The position numbers were made by a program, and so were the translations under genes. Shown here in pieces: positions 1 to 5,145 of a stretch of DNA of 5,739 nt (position 1 is the first letter of the stretch; every line of letters starts with the position of its first letter). Under the pieces are notes generated by a model, which saw only the letters and a list, made by a program, of their open reading frames with translations, did no database searches and was not told the origin of the DNA. The stretch comes from Methylotenera sp. (GTDB lineage: Bacteria > Pseudomonadota > Gammaproteobacteria > Burkholderiales > Methylophilaceae), in assembly GCA_027487055.1 (NCBI GenBank), contig JAIYEJ010000221.1:1-5739 (forward strand), read 5' to 3'.

Positions 1-167
1 AAAATTATGAAAAAGCGTTAAGCTTGCACCCTAACCATCCTGCTACATTGCAAGCGGTTGCATTGCTTGCAAAAAAAGAAGGTAATTTAGCCCAGTCTGA
101 CAAGCTTCGCTTAACCTTAAAAGAAATCAACCCAGCGCTTATTGAGGACTTAGATGCGCTTGAGTAG
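1..167 (+). CDS. C-terminal end of a TPR-type repeat protein (partial)
   Basis: This is the 3' end of a gene that begins before the window. The readable frame starts at base 3 and runs 54 codons to TAG at 165-167. The peptide begins NYEKALSLHPNHPATLQAVA and continues through LAKKEGNLAQSDKLRLTLKE. The spacing of small and hydrophobic residues, with the A-L-x-L-x-P-N-H helix-end signature followed by an A-x-L-A-x-x-x-G-x-x-x-x-A helix pair, is typical of tetratricopeptide repeats, which act as protein-protein interaction scaffolds. The tail after the last helix pair is short and acidic (IEDLDALE). The function of the whole protein cannot be told from this fragment. The next plus-strand gene starts 71 bp downstream with no clear terminator between them, so co-transcription is possible. 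A weakly open frame on the opposite strand over this stretch is a shadow. Confidence 0.75.
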   Translation, partial: NYEKALSLHPNHPATLQAVALLAKKEGNLAQSDKLRLTLKEINPALIEDLDALE

Positions 168-238
168 ACTATAAACTTAAACCTAATAAATACGCTACAT
201 AAAAGATAAACATTTGGGACTGACATAAGAAAGTTGGC

Positions 239-658
239 ATGAAAAAGTTAGTTCTAATTGTTTTACCTTTAATTTTAATTACTAGCGGAGCTCTTTATTG
301 GTATTTATATTTTGCAGAAGATACAGCAGTAAAAACCCTAACTGCGCTAGAAAAAACAGGAGATGAATGCAGTTTTATTTCTGAAAAAGCGGCGATGCAA
401 TTGCCAGAAGCTTTACCTTTTCAAAAGTTAGAAAAAGCGGCCAGAAAAGCCCGCGTGCTAAATACTTGTATGCAAGATAGAGGCTATAAAGAGAATCCTC
501 AATGGGTTAAAAATGCAAACCCTATTGCACAAAAATATGCAGAATCTCAACAGATATCTTACGATGAAGCATATGAAACGTTAAGACGCAAAGCGATGTA
601 TACATTTAAAGTGATGTCATCAGAAAATTCTTATTGGATCATAGCGAATCAGCCATGA
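239..658 (+). CDS. Small membrane-anchored or secreted protein with two cysteines, unknown function
   Basis: I do not recognise this 139-residue protein. Residues 1-25 form one hydrophobic segment after MKK (LVLIVLPLILITSGALYWYL), which is either an uncleaved signal anchor or a Sec signal peptide. There is no lipobox cysteine. The rest is soluble, helix-rich and probably periplasmic, with cysteines at 44 and 77 that could form a disulfide. The most motif-like piece is CMQDRGYKENPQW (77-89). The ATG is preceded by a weak purine stretch (AAGAAAG, about 5 bases upstream). The stop overlaps the next gene's ATG as ATGA (655-658), so the two are probably translated together. The downstream partner is an exported SOUL-family protein, which suggests that both act in the cell envelope. 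No function is assigned. Confidence 0.8.
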   Translation: MKKLVLIVLPLILITSGALYWYLYFAEDTAVKTLTALEKTGDECSFISEKAAMQLPEALPFQKLEKAARKARVLNTCMQDRGYKENPQWVKNANPIAQKYAESQQISYDEAYETLRRKAMYTFKVMSSENSYWIIANQP

Positions 659-1302
659 TTAGACCAAATTGTAGATTTGCCAAGTTTGAATTTTTTATCA
701 TCAGTTTATTTGCTTTTTTATTAAGTATAGGTAATGCTATGGCGATAGAAGAGCCTAAATACTCTTTGACTGAAAAATCAAATGACTTTGAAATACGGGC
801 TTACAACGCGCTGGTGGTGGCAGAGACTATAGTTGAAGGCAATTTAGACCAGGCTTCAAGTGCTGGATTTAAACGCATTGCTGATTATATTTTTGGTAAC
901 AATACTGCCCGAAATGGGTCTAGCGAGAAAATTAGCATGACAGCGCCTGTCACTTTAGAACAAAAAAACGAAAAAATTAGCATGACAGCGCCTGTATCGA
1001 TGGCAAAAGACTCAGGAAAATGGCGAATTTATTTTGTTATGCCAAGCAAATATACGCTTGATACCTTACCCACACCTAATAACAAAGCGGTCTCTTTAAG
1101 AGCATTACCTGCACGAAATTTTGCTGTGCTACGATTTTCTGGTTTAGCGGGTGAGGAAAAAACGGCTAAAAAGACTGAAGAGCTATTAACTTGGCTTAAA
1201 ACAAAAAATATTCAAGCGGTCGGTACACCAGAATTGGCGCGTTATAACCCACCATGGACTTTACCATTTTTAAGGCGGAATGAAATATTGGTTGAAATTT
1301 AA
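655..1302 (+). CDS. Exported SOUL-family heme-binding-type protein
   Basis: A 215-residue protein of the SOUL family, whose members (eukaryotic SOUL and p22HBP, and many bacterial proteins) bind heme or tetrapyrroles; bacterial roles are poorly defined. Residues 1-30 form a Sec signal peptide: basic residues up to K10, a hydrophobic core around FFIISLFAFLLSIG, and a likely cleavage site after AMA. The mature part opens with the family-typical P-K-Y-x-L-x-E-K-x-x-x-F-E-I-R-x-Y. It carries two EKISMTAPV motifs (91-99 and 106-114), then WRIYFVMPSKYTLDTLPTPN and RYNPPWTLPFLRRNEI at the C terminus, all SOUL hallmarks. ATG 655 is preferred over an in-frame TTG at 634 because it makes the ATGA overlap with the upstream gene and places the basic N-region directly before the hydrophobic core. 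No good ribosome binding site precedes it, which fits translational coupling. Heme ligation cannot be judged from the sequence. Confidence 0.9.
   Translation: MIRPNCRFAKFEFFIISLFAFLLSIGNAMAIEEPKYSLTEKSNDFEIRAYNALVVAETIVEGNLDQASSAGFKRIADYIFGNNTARNGSSEKISMTAPVTLEQKNEKISMTAPVSMAKDSGKWRIYFVMPSKYTLDTLPTPNNKAVSLRALPARNFAVLRFSGLAGEEKTAKKTEELLTWLKTKNIQAVGTPELARYNPPWTLPFLRRNEILVEI
924..995 (+). repeat. Tandem 45-bp-spaced repeat inside the SOUL gene
   Basis: Bases 924-950 and 969-995 are a 27-bp direct repeat with one mismatch; 928-950 and 973-995 are identical over 23 bp. They encode the two EKISMTAPV motifs, 15 residues apart. A doubled (K)IxMTxPV motif is normal for SOUL proteins. The near-complete identity at DNA level, synonymous sites included, is less expected and points to recent duplication or gene conversion between the copies. 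Confidence 0.9.
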
Positions 1303-1329
1303 CTCAAATTGCCCAATCTTCAAAAAGAT

Positions 1330-1725
1330 TTAGTGCGCAACCGTTTCGCTTTTAATTACATTTATAATCGCTGCAAATATCATAATGTACTCCATTATGT
1401 TTAAAACAAATATACTTTGCTCACTGATGCCAACTAATAAATCTAAAACCATTGTTACGGCATTAATAAGTATACTAATTACAATAATAAGCCCGATGAG
1501 TTTATTTCTTAAACAGAATAAATAGCATTGCATCACGAAGCATAGACCAAATAATGCAGTGTAATTAATGTTTCCTTCATAGCTATAGTTTATTAGACCT
1601 AGCAAGGCGTAGATACTAATAAGTGCGATTGCAGCAGGCATATGTACTGGCATGCCCCTACCATCATGTTTTAGTCTTAAAACTAGGCCAAAGTGCGAAA
1701 AGAGTGCGGAAATAAATTTCATCAT
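1330..1725 (-). CDS. Small four-helix inner-membrane protein, unknown function
   Basis: A 131-residue protein that I do not recognise. The N terminus (about 1-28) is amphipathic and basic (RLKHDGRGMPVHMP). Four hydrophobic segments follow at about 30-47, 54-72, 76-98 and 104-124, which predicts an integral inner-membrane protein. The short tail ends in KSETVAH. Two ATG codons sit side by side at 1725 and 1722; either may be the start. The upstream 52-residue gene ends 9 bp before the first ATG on the same strand. A purine motif (AGGCAG) in that gene's last codons is the only candidate ribosome binding site, so translation is probably coupled. The gene converges on the SOUL gene with 27 bp between the stops. 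Between them is only a weak 6-bp AT-rich hairpin. No catalytic motif is visible. Confidence 0.75.
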   Translation of the reverse strand: MMKFISALFSHFGLVLRLKHDGRGMPVHMPAAIALISIYALLGLINYSYEGNINYTALFGLCFVMQCYLFCLRNKLIGLIIVISILINAVTMVLDLLVGISEQSIFVLNIMEYIMIFAAIINVIKSETVAH

Positions 1726-1734
1726 TTAAATGAG

Positions 1735-1893
1735 TTAAGCTGCCTGAAGCTCTTCTAGCTCTAGTTTAGCAACGCGGTAGTAGTGATACTCATCCCATAG
1801 CGTTAAGTCTTGGGCGCTATTAAATGCTTTGTTGTAATCAGTAAATTCTGTATATACTTGATTTTGTTCATTAAGTACTTGATAAACGATCAT
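1735..1893 (-). CDS. Small unrecognised 52-residue protein
   Basis: A short frame of 52 codons plus TAA, easily missed by a length cutoff. It starts at ATG 1893-1891 and is preceded, after a 6-base spacer, by AAGGAGG (1906-1900 on the minus strand), the best ribosome binding site in the window. The product begins MIVYQVLNEQNQVYTEFTDY and ends with an acidic helix rich in Leu and Glu (VAKLELEELQAA). It has no signal peptide or membrane segment and is probably cytosolic. The composition (six Tyr, one Trp, no Cys) looks like a folded small domain. It is the first gene of a minus-strand pair with the four-helix membrane protein 9 bp downstream, and its promoter must lie in the AT-rich region to its right. 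I assign no function. Confidence 0.7.
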   Translation of the reverse strand: MIVYQVLNEQNQVYTEFTDYNKAFNSAQDLTLWDEYHYYRVAKLELEELQAA

Positions 1894-1932
1894 CGCACAC
1901 CTCCTTTATGAAACTCAGTAGATTCAAATTAA

Positions 1933-1969
1933 GCTTAAATCAATTATTACATTGAGATGCTTAAATCAA
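1933..1969. repeat. Pair of 11-bp direct repeats (GCTTAAATCAA)
   Basis: GCTTAAATCAA occurs at 1933-1943 and again at 1959-1969, start to start 26 bp, about two and a half helical turns. The first copy overlaps the palindrome TTAAGCTTAA (1929-1938). They lie 40-76 bp upstream of the minus-strand 52-residue gene, where an operator would be expected. A chance repeat in AT-rich DNA is also possible. Confidence 0.4.
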
Positions 1970-2114
1970 ATTTATAAGCAAAGCCATTATCACATTGCAT
2001 TTTCTAAAGTTAGCTTTTTATGATTGTCCAAATTTAGCTATTTTTGTAATACATTTTTATGTTGCTAGTTAGATACAACGCAATAAATACGGCACTTTTG
2101 AGCTGATAGTTATA

Positions 2115-2146
2115 TTGACGGCATCACATATTCATGCGAGTATAAA
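2115..2146 (+). promoter_or_regulatory. Candidate promoter for the large AsmA-like gene
   Basis: TTGACG (2115-2120) matches the sigma-70 -35 consensus at five of six positions and TATAAA (2141-2146) matches the -10 at five of six. The spacer is 20 bp, longer than the usual 16-18, so the pair may be weak, regulator-dependent or accidental. If real, transcription would begin near 2153 and give a leader of about 140 nt containing the CTAG hairpins and the possible leader ORF. Confidence 0.25.
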
Positions 2147-2150
2147 AAAG

Positions 2151-2190
2151 CCTAGCTAACATCGTTTTAAATAATTGCTAGGTAACTAGC
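2151..2190 (+). repeat. Mutually exclusive inverted repeats in the 5' region of the large gene
   Basis: CCTAGC (2151-2156) can pair with GCTAGG (2177-2182) across a 20-base loop. Alternatively, GCTAG (2177-2181) can pair with CTAGC (2186-2190) across a GTAA tetraloop. The two pairings share 2177-2181 and cannot form together. In addition, GCTAGTTA (2064-2071) is the exact inverse of TAACTAGC (2183-2190). This could be an alternative RNA fold or DNA-level operator half-sites. Stems are short, so confidence is modest. Confidence 0.35.
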
Positions 2191-2223
2191 TTGATAGCGT
2201 TTGTTCGAAGAGGAGAGCGGTGT

Positions 2224-2301
2224 TTGAGCATTAAGTGCAACTTAGTTAATCATGGAGGCAATGCCTCGAAATTCACCTTAATCGAATTTGGTCATGGCTG
2301 A
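2224..2301 (+). CDS. Possible 25-residue leader ORF overlapping the large gene's start
   Basis: A TTG-started frame of 25 codons plus TGA is preceded by GAGGAG (2209-2214), with a spacer of about 9 bases. That is the only good ribosome binding site upstream of the large gene, whose own ATG (2294) has none. The predicted peptide begins MSIKCNLVNHGGNASKF and contains no regulatory run of one amino acid. Its TGA (2299-2301) lies just past the large gene's ATG, an 8-base overlap that would suit translational coupling. The GAGGC/GCCTC hairpin (2255-2267) is inside it. The TTG start and lack of other support make this tentative; the purine-rich stretch may be coincidental. Confidence 0.3.
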   Translation: MSIKCNLVNHGGNASKFTLIEFGHG

Positions 2302-5125
2302 TTTATCTGTCATTTATAGCAAAACACCCCGAGGTCTACGCGCGCGCGCATCACTTGTTGGTGGTTTGTCATCGCATTTAATGAAACTGTTATCGCTGGT
2401 AGATGGTACATCTAAAGCGGAAGCGATTTTGCTCAAGTTTGACCATCTAGCGCCAGAAACACTTCTTTCAGAGCTCGCTGAATTAGAGAAACAGGGCTAT
2501 ATCAAGGTTTCAGGCAACACGCGCCCAAATCAAGAGTGGTCGCCAACTGTTCATTTTACTCCTATGGTGGTTGAAGAGTATCAAAGCGAAGAAGAATTAG
2601 AGGCTATTGCACGCGCAAAAGCAGAGCAAGATGCTAAGTTAGCCGCAGACCGCAAAGCGAATGCTGAGGCGGCAGCTGAGCGTAAGGCGCAAGAAGAAAA
2701 AGCACATATTCAAGCTCAATCTAAGGCTAAAGCAGAAGCTAAAATGAAAGAGATTCTTGAAGCTGAAGCTAAAGAAAATGCTGCACTTGAAGTAGCGCGT
2801 ATTGCTGAAGAAGCTGAAGCGTTACGTATCAAAACCGAATTAGAAGCTAAGCAAAAAGAAGAGGAAAAAGTAAAGGCGGAGCAAGAAGAAAAAAGGCTTG
2901 CACTTGTAAAAGCCCGCGAAGAAGCTGAACAGGCAAAGGCTAAAGCAGAGCAAGAGGCAAAAGAGCAAGCAATGCGAGAAGCAGAGCGCATCGCTAAAGA
3001 GGCGGAAGCATTGCGTATCAAAACTGAGTTAGAAGCCAAACAAAAGGAGAAAGAAGCAAGAGTGAAAGCCGAAGAAGCTGAGCTAAAAGAAAAGACTGCA
3101 ATTCAAGCTAAAACTAAGGAAAAAGAAAAAGCACATTTAGAAATAGAACGTGTTTTGCGTGAAGCAGAAGAAAAACGAAAAAAAGCTGCAAAAAAGGTTA
3201 AAGAAGAAAAACTAGAAGCGAAGCGAAAAGCTAAAGCAGAAGAAGAGGCTAAAAAAACTGAACATAAGTCGAAGGTAGATATTGGGTTGTTACGAACCAC
3301 GCTACAATCCGAAGAAAAAACCAAGTTAGAAGAAATAGAAATTAATCGAATTACCATTGAGAAAATTGCAAAAGAAGCAGAAGGCGAGCGCCTAAGCAGG
3401 ACAGAAAAGTTAAGTAAAAAAGAGGAAGATGAAGCTCAAGTAGAAGATGCCAGGATAAAAGCTAGGTTAGAAGAAGAAGAAAGAGAAAAAGAGCTAGCTA
3501 AGGAAAATTCACGCGCAGAGATGGAGCGTATTTCTAAAGAGGCAGATGCATTACGTAAGCCAGCAACAATTCTTAAATTTGTTAAACCCAAAAAGGATAA
3601 AAAAGAATTTGTAGCTACTCAAACACCTAATTCAGAAACCATAGCCCTTGCAAAAATGGAAGAAAGGGCGCGTAAAGAGGCAGAGCGTATTGCAAAAGAA
3701 GAGCAAGAGTTAGCAGAAATAGAAGCTGAAGAAAAAGCGCAGAAAAATACTAAGCAATTTACCAAAACAGTTGCAAAACCTATAAAAAAAATCAAAATTG
3801 AAGAAACAGAAGATATAAAGCAAGAAAAAAAGACAAATCAGCAACAACAAGCAAAAGAGACTTACAAAGAAGCACCAAGTTTCAAGTTTCCAACAAAAAT
3901 CCTCAAAGCTTGGATGTTGAAGTTATCCAAAATAGTGCTAGTTTACTTACCAATATCATTACTTTTATTGGTTGTTATCGCACATTTTATTAATCTAAGC
4001 ATGCTTGCTAAACCATTTGAAAACTTAATCTCAGAAAGCGTTAAGGATACAGTCACAATTCAAGAGGTACGTATATCTTTATTGCCAGAGCCGCATTTTG
4101 TTTTAGGTAACGTATCAATAGGTAAAATTAATGGTTATCAGATTGAATCTATTTATGTAGTGCCAACACGCGCCAGTTTGTTTGAAAATGCAAAAGTAGT
4201 GAAATCTGCCGTTATAGAAGGCATGCAAGTAAACCAAGCGAACTTTACGCCCCTAATACAATTGATCAAAAATATAAGTAATGCTGAGGGTTTAAAAATC
4301 AAAGATTTGCATTTAAAAAATATAGCAATCAATATTCGCGATGTAGAATTAGGCGTTTTTGATGGAAAACTGAAGCTTTCTGAATTTATGCGGCTTGAAG
4401 GCATTGACTTAATTAGTATAGATAACACGCTTAATATCACTATTTTAAGCTCAGATTCAGATGTAGTTAACAATTTGATTTTGAATGCGCAGAACTGGGC
4501 ATTGCCACTGGGGCCTAAAGTTGTATTTAGCAGATTGACTGCGAGAGGTGTTGCTAAGCAAGATGGAATCAATTTTAATCATGTCAGCGGCGAGCTATAC
4601 GGTGGCAGCGTAAATGGAAAACTAGCAGTTGACTGGTCAAGTCGGTGGCAACTTGCAGGAAATTTAGACTTACGAGGCTTAAACGCCTCGCAAATGTTAA
4701 CAGCTGTGAATAGTCCAACTTTGATTGAAGGTAAGCTTAAATTGTCAGGCATTTTTTCTAGTAAAACTAGTCAATTTAACAGAATAGTAGATGAGGCTGA
4801 TCTTAATGCCGATTTTGTGATTAACGATGGTAGTATTCGCAATGTTGACCTTGCTCGCGCAGTCATTGCAAACGGAGACCATTCACTAATGGGTGATGAT
4901 ACACATTTCGATAGATTGTCAGGTAGCCTTCAATTAAAAAATGGTGTTTATCAATATAGAAAAGTCGTTCTTCAATCACCGCAATTTAGCGCAAGTGCTT
5001 ATTTTGATATCTTGCCAAATCAATTAATTTCAGGAAAAGTGAGCGCTAACCTACAAGCACAATCTCGCCGCTTGCAATCTAACTTTACCTTAGAAGGCAC
5101 CAGCAATAATGTAAGAAGTAAGTAA
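2294..5125 (+). CDS. Winged-helix-like / long coiled-coil / transmembrane / AsmA-like fusion protein
   Basis: A 943-residue inner-membrane protein. Residues 1-75 form a compact domain resembling a winged helix (LSSHLMKLLSLVDGTSKAEA, then LLSELAELEKQGYIKV). Residues 91-422 contain no proline and are almost entirely Lys, Glu, Ala, Arg and Gln, a TolA-like helical or coiled-coil region. A lysine-rich linker follows. Residues about 547-569 (IVLVYLPISLLLLVVIAHFINL) form one transmembrane helix. The rest is beta-strand-rich and AsmA-like: LLPEPHFVLGNVSIG (596-610), GELYGGSVNGKLAVDW (from 766), and DLARAV and FDRLSGSLQLKNGVYQYR (852-889). AsmA-family proteins are inner-membrane anchored, and the family is linked to phospholipid traffic to the outer membrane. 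Basic residues before the helix place the N-terminal half in the cytoplasm. ATG 2294 is chosen over TTG 2288; a TAA at 2279-2281 limits the frame upstream. Domain calls are from pattern recognition, and the first domain is the least certain. Confidence 0.85.
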   Translation: MADLSVIYSKTPRGLRARASLVGGLSSHLMKLLSLVDGTSKAEAILLKFDHLAPETLLSELAELEKQGYIKVSGNTRPNQEWSPTVHFTPMVVEEYQSEEELEAIARAKAEQDAKLAADRKANAEAAAERKAQEEKAHIQAQSKAKAEAKMKEILEAEAKENAALEVARIAEEAEALRIKTELEAKQKEEEKVKAEQEEKRLALVKAREEAEQAKAKAEQEAKEQAMREAERIAKEAEALRIKTELEAKQKEKEARVKAEEAELKEKTAIQAKTKEKEKAHLEIERVLREAEEKRKKAAKKVKEEKLEAKRKAKAEEEAKKTEHKSKVDIGLLRTTLQSEEKTKLEEIEINRITIEKIAKEAEGERLSRTEKLSKKEEDEAQVEDARIKARLEEEEREKELAKENSRAEMERISKEADALRKPATILKFVKPKKDKKEFVATQTPNSETIALAKMEERARKEAERIAKEEQELAEIEAEEKAQKNTKQFTKTVAKPIKKIKIEETEDIKQEKKTNQQQQAKETYKEAPSFKFPTKILKAWMLKLSKIVLVYLPISLLLLVVIAHFINLSMLAKPFENLISESVKDTVTIQEVRISLLPEPHFVLGNVSIGKINGYQIESIYVVPTRASLFENAKVVKSAVIEGMQVNQANFTPLIQLIKNISNAEGLKIKDLHLKNIAINIRDVELGVFDGKLKLSEFMRLEGIDLISIDNTLNITILSSDSDVVNNLILNAQNWALPLGPKVVFSRLTARGVAKQDGINFNHVSGELYGGSVNGKLAVDWSSRWQLAGNLDLRGLNASQMLTAVNSPTLIEGKLKLSGIFSSKTSQFNRIVDEADLNADFVINDGSIRNVDLARAVIANGDHSLMGDDTHFDRLSGSLQLKNGVYQYRKVVLQSPQFSASAYFDILPNQLISGKVSANLQAQSRRLQSNFTLEGTSNNVRSK
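2798..3049 (+). repeat. Duplicated 21-residue coiled-coil segment, 63-residue period
   Basis: Bases 2798-2860 and 2987-3049 encode 21-residue segments that differ at one residue (RIAEEAEALRIKTELEA versus RIAKEAEALRIKTELEA, then KQKE). The DNA differs at 13 of 63 positions, 12 of them synonymous. Shorter relatives occur at about 3527 (RISKEADALRK) and 3686 (RIAKEEQEL). The coiled coil therefore grew partly by internal duplication, and these two segments have kept their protein sequence. Confidence 0.8.
3178..3201 (+). other. Candidate -1 frameshift site (two in-phase slippery heptamers)
   Basis: Within the coiled-coil coding region, A AAA AAA (3178-3184) and A AAA AAG (3190-3196) both lie in the phase needed for tandem -1 slippage. 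The second, with GCA before it, resembles the dnaX site of Escherichia coli. A -1 shift there would read GGT and then TAA (3199-3201), giving a product of about 300 residues without the transmembrane and AsmA parts. No stimulatory upstream Shine-Dalgarno or clear downstream stem is visible, and lysine-rich A-rich coding DNA makes such heptamers by chance. Confidence 0.2.
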
Positions 5126-5145
5126 AAAATTTTTAACTATAAGAC

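Larger units (their letters stand above)
1894..2293. promoter_or_regulatory. Divergent AT-rich intergenic region
   Basis: About 400 bp separate two divergent start codons and must hold promoters for both directions. For the minus strand, TATAAA (1976-1971) is a candidate -10 with no good -35. For the plus strand, TTGTCC (2024-2029) and TAATAC (2047-2052) are 17 bp apart but match the consensus poorly. Repeats include GCTTAAATCAA at 1933-1943 and 1959-1969, a 10-bp palindrome TTAAGCTTAA (1929-1938), a group of CTAG inverted repeats at 2064-2190 and a GAGGC/GCCTC hairpin at 2255-2267. No known riboswitch class, tRNA or long ORF is visible. A possible leader ORF lies at 2224-2301. Confidence 0.6.

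Noticed and set aside
5..226. Minus-strand 73-codon open frame at the left edge
   Set aside because: It runs opposite a TPR-like reading frame and has no translation signals or recognisable protein features.
634..654. TTG start seven codons upstream for the SOUL protein
   Set aside because: ATG 655 gives the ATGA coupling overlap and a conventional signal peptide; the TTG version adds acidic residues before it.
1315..1330. AATCTT/AAGATT hairpin between the convergent genes as a terminator
   Set aside because: Only 6 bp, four of the six A-T on each arm, with no T-tract after it on the plus strand; too weak to call, though it may still slow polymerase.
2091..2106. GGCACTTTTGAGC as a sigma-54 promoter
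   Set aside because: The GG and GC elements are separated by 9 bases where 10 are required, and the flanks match poorly.
2252..2281. Nine-codon ATG frame in phase with the large gene
   Set aside because: It ends at TAA 2279-2281 before the large gene's start and has no ribosome binding site; readthrough would be needed to extend the protein.
2151..2293. Known riboswitch in the leader of the large gene
   Set aside because: I compared it mentally with the c-di-GMP, glycine, TPP, SAM and preQ1 signatures and found no matching conserved core.
2716..3357. Open frames on the minus strand, rich in Ser, Ala and Phe, opposite the coiled-coil region
   Set aside because: They mirror the Lys/Glu/Ala codon bias of the plus-strand gene, have no ribosome binding sites and lie wholly inside a convincing CDS.
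4153..4572. 139-codon minus-strand open frame
   Set aside because: It lies opposite the well-supported AsmA-like domain and has no family features or start signal.
5126..5145. AAAAAATTTTT between the convergent genes as a bidirectional terminator
   Set aside because: It is a short self-complementary A/T run without a stable stem.
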